Of a stretch of DNA of 64,000 bases, positions 15,977 to 24,460 are shown piece by piece. The notes beneath the pieces are model-generated. The model was not told the DNA's origin. It ran no database searches and was given only the letters and a program-made list of their open reading frames with translations. The stretch's first letter is position 1; the number at the start of each line of letters is the position of its first letter. Made by a program: the position numbers and the translations under genes. The stretch is taken from contig NZ_WNLA01000005.1 of NCBI RefSeq assembly GCF_009720865.1, forward strand, positions 186,001 through 250,000. The letters are read 5' to 3'. The DNA comes from Pseudoduganella ginsengisoli (lineage in GTDB: Bacteria > Pseudomonadota > Gammaproteobacteria > Burkholderiales > Burkholderiaceae_D).

Positions 15977-16699
15977 ATGAAATGTTTATCTGCGCTGGCG
16001 GCTGCCTGCCTGCTGGCCGCCGCAGCCGCTCCGGCAATGGCTGCGTCAAAAATTTGCGGCGCACTTGACGAACCGGCCACTTTGTCGGATTACCGCAAAG
16101 GCAGGACGGAATTTGCCGCCCGGCTTTCTCAGGTGGAAAAAACAGCGTTCACACCGGAAGTGGAAAGCGGCGCCCGTGGCATGGCCGGCGGTACTGCGCT
16201 GGAAGCGACGCTGGCCGCGTTTCCCAACCATGCTCCCGCATTGAATGCGCTGACGCGGCTGGCGCTGAAGGAAAAGCGCGCCACGATACCCGGCATGAAA
16301 TATCCGGTCGAGTGCTATTACGACCGCGCCCAGCGCTTTGCGCCGGATGATGCTGCCGTGTATGCAGCGTATGCCGGTTACCTGTTCGGGCTGGGTTTGA
16401 ATGACAAGGCTGTGGAAATGTATGTGCGGGCCGTCGAACTGGATAGCCGCAATGCCGTCATCCACTACAACCTCGGCCTCGCGTATTTCAAACTGAATAA
16501 TTACGAGCTGGCCAACAAATATGCGCAGCGCGCGTATAACGCGGGGTTCCCGCTGCCAGGCTTGCGCACCATGCTGCAAAACGCGGGGAAGTGGCGCTAC
16601 ATGCCGGAAGAAGTCATGCCGCCGCCACCTTTGCAGGAGGGGGAGGCAGCGGATCCCGAACCGGCGCCTAAGCCGGCAAAGCCGCCCGTCAAGGAGTAA
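15977..16699 (+). CDS. Secreted tetratricopeptide-repeat protein
   Basis: A 240-residue protein with a clear signal peptide (MKCLSALAAACLLAAAAAPA then MAAS), so it should be periplasmic. Residues ~125-200 form two to three TPR units (DDAAVYAAYAGYLFGLGLND, NAVIHYNLGLAYFKLNNYEL). The C-terminus is a Pro/Glu-rich tail (PEPAPKPAKPPVKE). GTGGAG is the ribosome site. It is 28 nt after hydrolase 1 and 3 nt before the next small gene. TPR proteins act as scaffolds; its partner is not identifiable. Confidence 0.75.
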   Translation: MKCLSALAAACLLAAAAAPAMAASKICGALDEPATLSDYRKGRTEFAARLSQVEKTAFTPEVESGARGMAGGTALEATLAAFPNHAPALNALTRLALKEKRATIPGMKYPVECYYDRAQRFAPDDAAVYAAYAGYLFGLGLNDKAVEMYVRAVELDSRNAVIHYNLGLAYFKLNNYELANKYAQRAYNAGFPLPGLRTMLQNAGKWRYMPEEVMPPPPLQEGEAADPEPAPKPAKPPVKE

Positions 16700-16702
16700 G
16701 CG

Positions 16703-17020
16703 ATGCTGAAATATGTCACCACGGGGATGACCTTTGCGCTGCTTGCCGCCGCAGCACACGCGGCATCCGATCCGCGCCTGGATGGATTGAAGCGGGTCGA
16801 GCGCAGCCGCTGCGAACGGGCCGGCAATACCGGGCCGGGCGCGCCGAAAAATTTGAAACTGGTGCCGAAATATTGCGAGTGCGTCGCCAATAATTATTAC
16901 GACAACTTGCCGAAAGAAGAAGTTGACCAGTTGCTCAGTGCGGGCCAGTCCGAATCCATCGATGAGCGCCGTGAAGTGCGCCTGGCGCAAGCGCGCACGG
17001 CGTGCAAGGTGCAGCCATAA
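16703..17020 (+). CDS. Small secreted Cys-containing protein, unknown function
   Basis: A 105-residue protein with signal peptide MLKYVTTGMTFALLAAAAHA. The mature part has four Cys, including a CEC pair (VPKYCECVANNYYDN), suggesting disulphides or metal binding in the periplasm. It lies 3 nt after the TPR gene and 2 nt before the ferredoxin gene, so the three are one operon. No family was recognised. Confidence 0.65.
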   Translation: MLKYVTTGMTFALLAAAAHAASDPRLDGLKRVERSRCERAGNTGPGAPKNLKLVPKYCECVANNYYDNLPKEEVDQLLSAGQSESIDERREVRLAQARTACKVQP

Positions 17021-17022
17021 CC

Positions 17023-17307
17023 ATGCGCGCCACGCTGGCGTCGCAAGGCTGGACGTTTGACGCGGACGGCGCCACGGCATTGTTGAAAGCAGCGGAGCAG
17101 GGCGGTATCCGCTTGCCCAGTTCATGCCGCAATGGCACGTGCCGCACGTGCCTGTGCAAGCTGGAAAGCGGCGCCATCCGCTACCTGATCGAATGGCCCG
17201 GCGTCAGCCGCGAAGAAAAACAGGAAGGCTTGATCTTGCCGTGCGTGGCGGTGGCGGAAACCGACGTCGTGCTGAACGTGCCGGCCGCCCGCCAAATCAG
17301 CCGCTGA
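17023..17307 (+). CDS. 2Fe-2S ferredoxin-like protein
   Basis: A 94-residue plant-type [2Fe-2S] ferredoxin. The cluster ligands are visible: SCRNGTCRTCLCKL (Cys-x4-Cys-x2-Cys) and the distal Cys in LILPCVAVAETD. It begins at ATG 17023, 2 nt after the preceding stop, and is convergent with the next gene with only 2 nt between them. It is a cytoplasmic electron carrier; the partner oxidoreductase is unknown. Confidence 0.88.
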   Translation: MRATLASQGWTFDADGATALLKAAEQGGIRLPSSCRNGTCRTCLCKLESGAIRYLIEWPGVSREEKQEGLILPCVAVAETDVVLNVPAARQISR

Positions 17308-17309
17308 CG

Positions 17310-17636
17310 CTATGATTCGCCGCTGCCCGGATCTTTGCCTTCGCGCAGCCTGCTCAGCAGCGCATTTGCTGTTTCACTCATCGGCAAGCCGTGGCGGCGC
17401 AGCAGCTGGATGTGCAGCACCATATTTTCCAGCACCAGCTTGGCGGCCACCGCCAGCAATGTCAGGCGCCGGTCTTCCTCGCTGAATGACTCCATCGCAT
17501 CGGCCATTTCACACAAGTGGTTGGCCACCAGCGCGCGCAATTCATGCTCGTCGAACGGCAAGTCGGCAAAGTCGATCGGGTCTTCCTGCTCCACTTCCTG
17601 CATTAAAGATTGCAAGTCTTGCGGGGTGATTGCCAT
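17310..17636 (-). CDS. Uncharacterised 108-aa protein
   Basis: A short acidic, probably all-helical protein (MAITPQDLQSLMQEVEQEDP start; SEEDRRLTLLAVAAKLVLEN in the middle). No signal peptide, no cysteine cluster except CEM, no recognised family. The reading frame is flanked by convergent and divergent neighbours and has normal codon use. The N-terminal acidic segment EVEQEDPIDFADLPFDEHEL could be a protein-binding motif. Confidence 0.6.
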   Translation of the reverse strand: MAITPQDLQSLMQEVEQEDPIDFADLPFDEHELRALVANHLCEMADAMESFSEEDRRLTLLAVAAKLVLENMVLHIQLLRRHGLPMSETANALLSRLREGKDPGSGES

Positions 17637-17759
17637 GTGTGGCTTTCAGAGTTGCCGTGATTTTATTTTAGCGCTAAGCCGCGATAAACCGCGCTAGAAT
17701 TTCCATTCAGACAAAGGTGCAGGGCCTTTAGGGCGGGCATCCTCATTCTAGGACTTACC

Positions 17760-18029
17760 TTGGCGCAAATTATTTTCACCCAACAACTCGCGCGTTTTTT
17801 GCCGGTGCCGGAATTATCGACGCAGGCAAGCAACTTGCGCAGCGCGCTCGATGGCGCGTTTGCCGGGAATGCGCGGCTGCGCGCGTACGTGCTGGATGAC
17901 CAGGGGCATTTGCGTGAAAACGTCGTGATTTTTATTGATGGCAAGCGTAGCCGCGACCGGGTGTTGCTGGATGATGCGCTGCAGCCTGATTCGAAAATTT
18001 ATATTTTGCAGGCATTATCCGGAGGCTGA
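17760..18029 (+). CDS. MoaD/ThiS-family ubiquitin-like protein
   Basis: An 89-residue beta-grasp protein ending in the diglycine ALSGG needed for adenylation and thiocarboxylation or conjugation. It starts with TTG at 17760; no in-frame ATG is available, and AGGAC upstream may serve as ribosome site. Conserved features include VIFIDGKRSRD, LLDDAL and IYILQALSGG. No moaE, thiG or activating E1-like gene is nearby. It is coupled (1 nt gap) to a BNR-type propeller gene, a pairing that suggests a joint, undefined role. Confidence 0.82.
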   Translation: MAQIIFTQQLARFLPVPELSTQASNLRSALDGAFAGNARLRAYVLDDQGHLRENVVIFIDGKRSRDRVLLDDALQPDSKIYILQALSGG

Positions 18030-18030
18030 C

Positions 18031-19116
18031 ATGACAGACCGCGCGTATATCGCGACCCGCAAAGGCTTGTTTGAACTGGCGAATAAAAATGGCGAATGGG
18101 AAATCGACGCCCGCCACTTTTTAGGCGAGCCGGTCAGCATGGTCTTGCCCGATGCGCGCGACGGCACCGTCTATGCGGCGCTGAACCTGGGCCACTTCGG
18201 CGCCAAGCTGCACCGGCGCGATGCGGGCAGTGCCGAGTGGACGGAAATCAGTGTGCCTGTGTATCCGGAAAAGCCGGCCGATAGCACGGACAAGACGGAA
18301 TGGAAACTCAGGCAAATCTGGTCGCTGGAAGCCGGCGGCGCGGATGAACCGGGTGTGTTGTGGGCGGGAACATTGCCGGGCGGCCTGTTCCGCTCCAGCG
18401 ACCGCGGCGATTCGTGGCAACTGGTGGAGTCATTATGGAATATGCCGGGGCGCCCCGACTGGTTTGGCGGCGGCTATGACACGCCGGGCATCCACAGTAT
18501 TTGCGTGGATCCCCGCAACAGCCGCAGCGTATTGATCGGCATTTCGTGCGCGGGCGCGTGGCTGACGACGGATGGCGGCGCCACGTGGGCGCTGCGCGCG
18601 CAAGGCATGCAGGCGCGCTACATGCCGCCCGACATGATGGACCAGGGCGTCGTGCAAGACCCGCACCGCATCGTGCGCTGCCCGGCCGAGCCGGACAAGC
18701 TGTGGTGCCAGCATCACAGCGGTATCTGGCGCTCCATCGACAATGGCGCCACGTGGACGGAAGTCACGGCGCCCTTATCGAGTTTTGGTTTTGCCGTGGC
18801 CGTGCATCCGCGCGATGGCGAGACGGCGTGGTTTGCGCCGGGCGTGGCAGACCAGCAGCGCATCCCGGTCGATGCGGCGATGGCCACCACCCGCACCTCG
18901 GATGGCGGCCAAAGCTTCACCGTGCAGCGCAACGGCTTACCGCAGGACCATTGCTATGACCTCGTGTACCGCCACGGTTTAGTGGTGGCGGACGATGGCA
19001 AGACCTTGCTGATGGCATCGACGACAGGCAGCGTGTGGCTGTCGTCGAACGGCGGCGATTACTGGCGCACGATTTCACAAAATATGCCGCCCGTGTACGC
19101 CGTCCGCTTTGGCTGA
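18031..19116 (+). CDS. BNR/YCF48-type beta-propeller protein (sialidase-like fold)
   Basis: A 361-residue protein beginning at ATG 18031 with GGAGG 6 nt upstream. It has repeated Asp-box-like motifs of propellers: SSDRGDSWQ, TTDGGATWA, SIDNGATWTE, TSDGGQSFT, SSNGGDYWR. These are the S/T-x-D-x-G-x-T/S-W boxes of sialidase/VPS10-like blades, about five or six blades. No signal peptide is seen, so it seems cytoplasmic. No sialidase Arg triad can be assigned. It directly follows the MoaD-like gene and ends adjacent to the convergent dehydrogenase gene. Confidence 0.8.
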   Translation: MTDRAYIATRKGLFELANKNGEWEIDARHFLGEPVSMVLPDARDGTVYAALNLGHFGAKLHRRDAGSAEWTEISVPVYPEKPADSTDKTEWKLRQIWSLEAGGADEPGVLWAGTLPGGLFRSSDRGDSWQLVESLWNMPGRPDWFGGGYDTPGIHSICVDPRNSRSVLIGISCAGAWLTTDGGATWALRAQGMQARYMPPDMMDQGVVQDPHRIVRCPAEPDKLWCQHHSGIWRSIDNGATWTEVTAPLSSFGFAVAVHPRDGETAWFAPGVADQQRIPVDAAMATTRTSDGGQSFTVQRNGLPQDHCYDLVYRHGLVVADDGKTLLMASTTGSVWLSSNGGDYWRTISQNMPPVYAVRFG

Positions 19117-20115
19117 TTACTGCCTGGCGTTGGCCGCGTATTCCGGATTCAGGATGCCGGCCGGTGTGCCTTGTGCAAAGGCCACGACATTTTTAAATGC
19201 CGCATTGAAATACAGTTCATAACTGTCTTTTTCCACGTAGCCCAAATGCGGCGTGGCCAGCACGTTCGGCACTTTCAGCAAAATCGAGTCCGGCTGCAGC
19301 GGTTCCTGTTCAAATACATCGAGCGCGGCCGCACCGGGGCGGCCCGCGCGCAGCGATGCTTCCAGCGCGCCTTCGGCCACCAGTTCCGCACGGCTCGTAT
19401 TGACGAACAGTGCGGTGGGTTTCATCCGCTGCAAATCGTCCGCTGTGACGATGCCGCGCGTAGCATCGGCCAGCCGCAAGTGCAAGGTCAGCACATCGGC
19501 CTGTTCAAAGAATTGTTCGCGCGTTTCAGCAGCGCTATAGCCATCGGCGACTGCGGCATCACGGCTGGACTGGCTGCCCCACACCATCACGCGCATGCCA
19601 AACACTTTGGCATAGCCGGCAATCAGCTTGCCGATTTTGCCGTAGCCCCAGATCGCCATCGTGCGGCCTTTGAGGACGGTGCCCACCGTGTTGTATTCCG
19701 GCAGCGACGACGACGTTTGCCACAGGCCGTTTTTCAAATGCATCGCATACGGCACGATCTTGCGCTGGGCAGCCATGATCAGCGTCCACGTCAATTCTGC
19801 TGGCGCCGTGGGCGAGCCCACGCCTTCTGCAATGGCGATTCCCAATTCCGTGGCGGCCGCCACGTCGATGTGCCCGCTGACCTTGCCCGTCTGGGAAAGC
19901 AGCTTCAAATTAGGCAATTTTGACAGCAGCGCCCGGTTAAATGACGTGCGCTCGCGGATCAGTACCAGCGCGTCAAACGGCGCCAGCCGGGCGGCCAGTT
20001 GGCCCACGCCTTTGGGGGAATTATTGAAGATTTTGACATCGTGTCCTTCAAGCAATTTCATGCATTCAAGGCTACGAGTTGCTTCCTGATAATCGTCGAG
20101 AATGGCAATTTTCAT
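19117..20115 (-). CDS. D-2-hydroxyacid dehydrogenase family protein
   Basis: A 332-residue NAD-dependent dehydrogenase. ATG 20115 (MKIAILDDYQ) is chosen; an upstream in-frame start would add 17 unlikely residues. The Rossmann motif is WGYGKIGKLIAGYAKVFGM near residues 150-170. Catalytic residues of the family are present: Arg in NTSRAELV, Glu in DVFEQEP and His in TPHLGYV. It reduces 2-keto acids or oxidises D-2-hydroxy acids in the cytoplasm; the exact substrate is unknown. It diverges from pckG across a 354-nt control region. Confidence 0.88.
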   Translation of the reverse strand: MKIAILDDYQEATRSLECMKLLEGHDVKIFNNSPKGVGQLAARLAPFDALVLIRERTSFNRALLSKLPNLKLLSQTGKVSGHIDVAAATELGIAIAEGVGSPTAPAELTWTLIMAAQRKIVPYAMHLKNGLWQTSSSLPEYNTVGTVLKGRTMAIWGYGKIGKLIAGYAKVFGMRVMVWGSQSSRDAAVADGYSAAETREQFFEQADVLTLHLRLADATRGIVTADDLQRMKPTALFVNTSRAELVAEGALEASLRAGRPGAAALDVFEQEPLQPDSILLKVPNVLATPHLGYVEKDSYELYFNAAFKNVVAFAQGTPAGILNPEYAANARQ

Positions 20116-20469
20116 AGGTGTTGACAAAGAAGAAACATCATTTCGTAGTGTAATAACAGGATTCAAAAATCAACCAAATAGCCTACTACAAAAGTCAACC
20201 AATTCTCCTACATTTCTGTCGGAATCGGCCGATGACAGGTGTACAATCGGCGCAGATTTCAGACCCAACAGCGGGTCTGCGCAATACGTTCCATCAGTCC
20301 GGATGCATAATATGGACTGGGCGCCCGTGAATTTTTCCAGGCGCACCGACAAGACCGCCGTACCGCCGAAGCATACTGAAATGCCTTCCTGAGCGCATAG
20401 CCAAAAGCTGACGACGATCCTGCCGTGCCGGGACAAGACAAAGAATTCTTTATTGGCATTGGAGGTACT
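20116..20469. promoter_or_regulatory. Divergent control region, dehydrogenase / pckG
   Basis: No gene is seen in these 354 nt. They hold a 25-bp-spaced direct repeat CAACCAA-N4-CCTAC (20171-20186 and 20196-20211), an operator-like dyad CTGTC...GACAG around ATCGGCCGAT (20216-20238), a possible -10 box TACAAT (20242-20247) without a good -35, and just after it a hairpin CAGACCC-AACAGC-GGGTCTG (20260-20279) that would lie at the 5' end of a pckG transcript. The leader to the pckG start would be about 215 nt. Confidence 0.5.
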
Positions 20470-22323
20470 ATGAATCAGCCCATCATGGGTGGCGTTGCAG
20501 CCCTGAACGTCCCAGCTTACGTCAAGCATCAAGGTCTTATTAACTGGGTTGCCGAAATCGCGGCGCTGACCCGTCCTGCCCGCATCTACTGGTGCGATGG
20601 CTCGCAGGAAGAATATGACCGCCTGTGCGGTGAAATGGTTGCCGCCGGCACCATGAAAAAACTGAATCCGGAACTGCGTCCGAATTCTTACCTGGCGTGC
20701 TCGGACCCGACCGACGTGGCCCGCGTGGAAGACCGTACGTTCATCTGCTCGCAAACCAAGGAAGCCGCCGGCCCGACCAACAACTGGATGGCCCCGGCTG
20801 AAATGCGCACCACGTTGAACGGCCTGTTCGATGGCTGCATGGCTGGCCGCACGCTGTACGTGGTGCCATTCTCGATGGGCCCGCTGGGTTCGCCGATTGC
20901 GCACATCGGCGTGGAACTGTCGGATTCGCCATACGTTGCCGTCAACATGCGCATCATGACCCGCATGGGCAAGGCTGTGTTCGACGTGCTGGGCGCCGAT
21001 GGCGACTACGTGCCATGCGTGCACACCGTGGGCGCGCCGCTGGCTGCCGGCGAGAAGGACGTGCCATGGCCATGCAACAGCACCAAATACATCGTGCACT
21101 TCCCGGAATCGCGTGAAATCTGGTCGTACGGTTCGGGCTACGGCGGCAATGCGCTGCTGGGCAAGAAGTGCTTCGCACTGCGTATCGCATCGAACATGGG
21201 TTTCCAGGAAGCGCAGCAGGGCGGCAAAGGCTGGCTGGCAGAACACATGCTGATCCTGGGCGTGGAATCGCCGGAAGGCAAAAAGCACTACGTGGCAGCG
21301 GCATTCCCATCGGCTTGCGGCAAGACCAACTTCGCCATGCTGATTCCGCCGGCATCGTTCAATGGCTGGAAAGTCACCACCATTGGCGACGACATTGCAT
21401 GGATCAAGCCGGGCGCCGATGGCCGCCTGTACGCGATCAATCCGGAAGCCGGCTACTTCGGCGTGGCGCCGGGCACCAACACCAAGACCAACTCGAACTG
21501 CATGGCTTGCCTGGGCGAAGACACCATCTTCACCAACGTGGCGCTGACCGATGACGGCGACGTGTGGTGGGAAGGCTTGACCAAGGAAGCGCCTGCGCAC
21601 CTGATCGACTGGCAAGGTAAAGACTGGACGCCTGCGTCCGGCACCAAGGCTGCGCACCCGAACGCGCGCTTCACCGTGGCTGCCACGCAGAACCCGGTGA
21701 TCGACCCGGCCTGGAATGATCCAGCCGGCGTGCCGATTTCCGCCTTCATCTTCGGCGGCCGCCGTTCCACCACCGTGCCGCTGGTCACTGAAGCGCGCAA
21801 CTGGGTGGAAGGCGTGTACATGGCTGCCACCATGGGTTCGGAAACCACCGCTGCTGCCGCTGGCCAGCAAGGCGTGGTACGCCGCGATCCATTCGCCATG
21901 CTGCCATTCATGGGCTACAACATGAGCGACTACTTCCAGCACTGGCTGAACCTGGGCGAGAAAATCGGCGCGGCTGCGCCGAGGATCTACTGCGTCAACT
22001 GGTTCCGTACCGATGCCGAAGGCAAGTTCGTGTGGCCAGGCTTCGGCGACAACATGCGCGTACTGAAGTGGATGCTGGACCGCATCGAAGGCAAAGCCGG
22101 CGGCGTGGAAAACGTGTTTGGCACGACGCCGGAATTCGGCGACTTGAACTGGGACGGCCTGAACTTCACGCAAGAACAGTTCAACCAGATCACGTCGATC
22201 GACAAGGCAGCGTGGCAGGAAGAATTGAAATTGCACGCAGAACTGTTCGACAAGCTGGCTTACCACTTGCCGAAAGAGCTGGTGGAAACCAAGGCGGCGA
22301 TTGAAAAGCGTCTGGCGAACTAA
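20470..22323 (+). CDS. pckG: Phosphoenolpyruvate carboxykinase (GTP)
   Basis: A 617-residue GTP-dependent PEP carboxykinase, converting oxaloacetate + GTP to PEP + GDP + CO2, the first committed step of gluconeogenesis. ATG 20470 follows GGAGG by 5 nt; the in-frame ATG at 20425 lacks a ribosome site. The kinase-1a P-loop [16 protein letters not shown] is clear, with the hyper-reactive Cys. Other family blocks are [35 protein letters not shown] and [11 protein letters not shown]. Codon use is strongly biased to a few codons, as in highly expressed genes. It ends in a strong terminator. Confidence 0.97.
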   Translation: MNQPIMGGVAALNVPAYVKHQGLINWVAEIAALTRPARIYWCDGSQEEYDRLCGEMVAAGTMKKLNPELRPNSYLACSDPTDVARVEDRTFICSQTKEAAGPTNNWMAPAEMRTTLNGLFDGCMAGRTLYVVPFSMGPLGSPIAHIGVELSDSPYVAVNMRIMTRMGKAVFDVLGADGDYVPCVHTVGAPLAAGEKDVPWPCNSTKYIVHFPESREIWSYGSGYGGNALLGKKCFALRIASNMGFQEAQQGGKGWLAEHMLILGVESPEGKKHYVAAAFPSACGKTNFAMLIPPASFNGWKVTTIGDDIAWIKPGADGRLYAINPEAGYFGVAPGTNTKTNSNCMACLGEDTIFTNVALTDDGDVWWEGLTKEAPAHLIDWQGKDWTPASGTKAAHPNARFTVAATQNPVIDPAWNDPAGVPISAFIFGGRRSTTVPLVTEARNWVEGVYMAATMGSETTAAAAGQQGVVRRDPFAMLPFMGYNMSDYFQHWLNLGEKIGAAAPRIYCVNWFRTDAEGKFVWPGFGDNMRVLKWMLDRIEGKAGGVENVFGTTPEFGDLNWDGLNFTQEQFNQITSIDKAAWQEELKLHAELFDKLAYHLPKELVETKAAIEKRLAN

Positions 22324-22346
22324 GCTGTAGCATTTCTGCATCAACA

Positions 22347-22383
22347 ATGCGCCCGGGTTGAGTCTCCCGGGCGCATTTTTTTT
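22347..22383 (+). terminator. Rho-independent terminator of pckG
   Basis: A perfect 11-bp stem ATGCGCCCGGG / CCCGGGCGCAT with an 8-nt loop, followed by eight T. Confidence 0.93.
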
Positions 22384-22400
22384 GGCTTGCCGATATTGCA

Positions 22401-23162
22401 ATGCGTTATCATTTTGCTTTTTTGCAAATGGATAATCAGATGGCGGAATTGGAAGTGGCCAAGCACGGCAAGAATGTGATCCACATGGCGGTCGCCAAGG
22501 AACACGGGATTGGCCACAAGTTGCGGGAAATCGCGCTGGAAATCGCCATCATCGTGTTCGCCGTCAGCATCAGTATCTGGTTCCACAGCATGAGCGAGCA
22601 CCGCCATGAACAGCAGCAGGTGAAATCATTCCTGCTGGGCCTAAAAGCTGATTTGGCGAACGATGCGGCCAACCTGGCGGGCCTGGCGCAGTCTTACCAC
22701 GAAGCCGACGCCAATTACAAATACCTTGCAGCGCTGGATCCGAAAGGCCGTCCGGATGGCGAGAAATTCATGCAGGCGTATGCGCTGATGGATACGAACC
22801 GCTTTTTCAAGCCGGAGCGCAGCCGCTTTGAAGGATTCAAAAGCGCCGGCAAGCTGACAAATATTGAAGATGCCGCCCTGTTGAATGACATCCTGGACTT
22901 GCATCAGGCGTTGCTGCCTTCCATACAATCTTCCGAGAACTTCTGGCGCACGAGCCAGGAAAAGCTGCGCGCTTATATGGACATTTCGCTGGATCAGGGT
23001 GATGAACCGGCGCAGCTTTACGCGGCGCTGACGACACCGAAGGCCAAGCGCTTGCTGCGCCGTATGGCTACTTCTCCTGAGTTGTACGAGCGCTACCAGA
23101 AGTACATCGCGCTCAGCCAGAAAATCATCCAGCAAATCGACGCAGCCTATCCCGGCGCCTGA
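22401..23162 (+). CDS. Membrane-anchored protein of unknown function
   Basis: Up to 253 residues. ATG codons at 22401, 22431 and 22440 are all in frame and none has a clear ribosome site, so the start is open. One transmembrane helix is visible near residues 43-61 (LREIALEIAIIVFAVSISIW), preceded by a basic/polar N-terminus, followed by a long soluble helical domain (HEQQQVKSFLLGLKADLAND...). This topology places the C-terminal domain in the periplasm. It resembles small DUF6090-like membrane proteins, but the family is not certain. Confidence 0.7.
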   Translation: MRYHFAFLQMDNQMAELEVAKHGKNVIHMAVAKEHGIGHKLREIALEIAIIVFAVSISIWFHSMSEHRHEQQQVKSFLLGLKADLANDAANLAGLAQSYHEADANYKYLAALDPKGRPDGEKFMQAYALMDTNRFFKPERSRFEGFKSAGKLTNIEDAALLNDILDLHQALLPSIQSSENFWRTSQEKLRAYMDISLDQGDEPAQLYAALTTPKAKRLLRRMATSPELYERYQKYIALSQKIIQQIDAAYPGA

Positions 23163-23165
23163 CCC

Positions 23166-23675
23166 TTACCGTGCGCTGCGCAACGCTCCCGCGTGGCGCA
23201 CGATATCGGCTTCCAGTCCTTTATACAGGCCCAGCACGAACAGCGCTTCCGCCACGACGAACAGCGGCCCGATAATCAGCCCGCTGAGGTCGTCGACAAA
23301 CGCGGGTTTGCGGCCTTCGTAGTAATGGCCGATAAACTGGAAGGTCCAGCCCACGACGAAGCCGCCCACGCCCAGCATCAGCCACGTGGCCGTGTCTTGC
23401 GCGGCGCTCCATTGCCCCAGCCATAAGGCTGCCACCATCAGCGCCGCCATGATGACGCCGAAGCCGAGATCCAGTATGAAGTAATACGCCACCGCCGCCA
23501 TGGCCAGCACTGTGGCGGCAGACAGCGTGATGCCGCCTGCATGGAACGCGGGGCGCGACAGCAGGATGGCCACGGCCGCCACGATCATCGGGATGCCGAT
23601 GAAATGCGTGGCGATGTTGCGCTTGTCGCGGTGGTATGCCGCGTAGGCCGATAATTGTTCGGTGATGGTTTTCAT
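23166..23675 (-). CDS. Mpo1/DUF962-like membrane protein
   Basis: A 169-residue protein with four hydrophobic segments. Start ATG 23675 has GGAG upstream. Family blocks are RDKRNIATHFIGIP near the N-terminus and WTFQFIGHYYEGRKPAFVDDL near residue 115, giving the conserved histidines of the Mpo1-like (YGL010w/DUF962) family. The yeast member is an Fe(II) dioxygenase that alpha-oxidises 2-hydroxy fatty acids; bacterial function is not established. It diverges from the Crp/Fnr gene. Confidence 0.82.
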   Translation of the reverse strand: MKTITEQLSAYAAYHRDKRNIATHFIGIPMIVAAVAILLSRPAFHAGGITLSAATVLAMAAVAYYFILDLGFGVIMAALMVAALWLGQWSAAQDTATWLMLGVGGFVVGWTFQFIGHYYEGRKPAFVDDLSGLIIGPLFVVAEALFVLGLYKGLEADIVRHAGALRSAR

Positions 23676-23729
23676 GGGCGTCTCCAAAAGGTGGGAAAGC
23701 GCATCATGCGTTTCACGGCGCGGCGGCGC

Positions 23730-23745
23730 TGTCGGGTAGCCGACA
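23730..23745. promoter_or_regulatory. Palindrome upstream of the Crp/Fnr gene
   Basis: TGTCGG-GTAG-CCGACA, a perfect 6-bp dyad 19 nt upstream of the regulator's ATG in the divergent gap. A second small dyad, CGCAT-C-ATGCG, lies about 25 nt further left. Neither matches the TTGAT-N4-ATCAA Fnr site; autoregulation is possible. Confidence 0.4.
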
Positions 23746-23764
23746 CAAGCCGTAAAATGGCCGC

Positions 23765-24460
23765 ATGAACACTCACACTCCGGCCGGCTACCGCGCACTG
23801 CTGCGCACGGGCAGCTGGTTCCACGCGCTGGAACCCGCGCTGCAAGACCAGTTGCTGGCGCTGGCGCACGTGCGCCGTTTGCGCAGCGGCCAGCGCCTGT
23901 TTGCACGCGGCGACGCGCCCGACGGCATGTATGCGATTGTCGATGGCGCCGTGCGTGTGGGCGGCTTGTCGGAAACCGGCAAGGAAGCCGTGCTGGCGCT
24001 GGTGGAGCCGCCGCACTGGTTTGGCGAAATTTCACTGTTCGATGGCCAGCCCCGCACGCACGATGCGTGGGCGGAAGGTGACGTGACCTTGCTGCACGTG
24101 CCGCAGCAGCCATTGCTGGCGCTATTGGATGCGCAGCCTGTGCACTGGCGCGCGCTGGCGCTGCTGATGACGCACAAGCTGCGGCTGACGTTCATGGTGA
24201 TGGAAGAAACCGCGCTGCTGCCAGCGAGCGCCCGCCTGGCGCGCCGGCTGGTCACGATGGCCGAAGGCTATGGCGACTGGAAAGACCGCAACCGCCGCAT
24301 GCTGCACGTGCCGCAAGAACAGCTGTCGCTGATGCTGTCGCTGTCGCGCCAGACCGTCAATCAAATCCTCAAGCAATTCGAAGCGCAGCACGCCATTGCG
24401 CTGGTGCGGGGCGGGATTGAAATCCTCGATATCGCCAGGCTGCGCCTGCTGGCACAGTAA
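23765..24460 (+). CDS. Crp/Fnr-family transcriptional regulator
   Basis: A 231-residue regulator. Residues ~30-130 are a cyclic-nucleotide-binding-like beta-roll (RLFARGDAPDGMYAIVDGAV, WFGEISLFDGQPRTHDAWAE). The C-terminal part is a Crp-type winged helix-turn-helix with the recognition helix LSLSRQTVNQILKQFE. It lacks the N-terminal Cys cluster of Fnr, so it is not an oxygen-sensing Fe-S protein. The beta-roll has no obvious cAMP Arg-Ser pair (PRTHDA at that place), so the ligand is uncertain. It is convergent and directly abutting with the next gene. Confidence 0.9.
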   Translation: MNTHTPAGYRALLRTGSWFHALEPALQDQLLALAHVRRLRSGQRLFARGDAPDGMYAIVDGAVRVGGLSETGKEAVLALVEPPHWFGEISLFDGQPRTHDAWAEGDVTLLHVPQQPLLALLDAQPVHWRALALLMTHKLRLTFMVMEETALLPASARLARRLVTMAEGYGDWKDRNRRMLHVPQEQLSLMLSLSRQTVNQILKQFEAQHAIALVRGGIEILDIARLRLLAQ

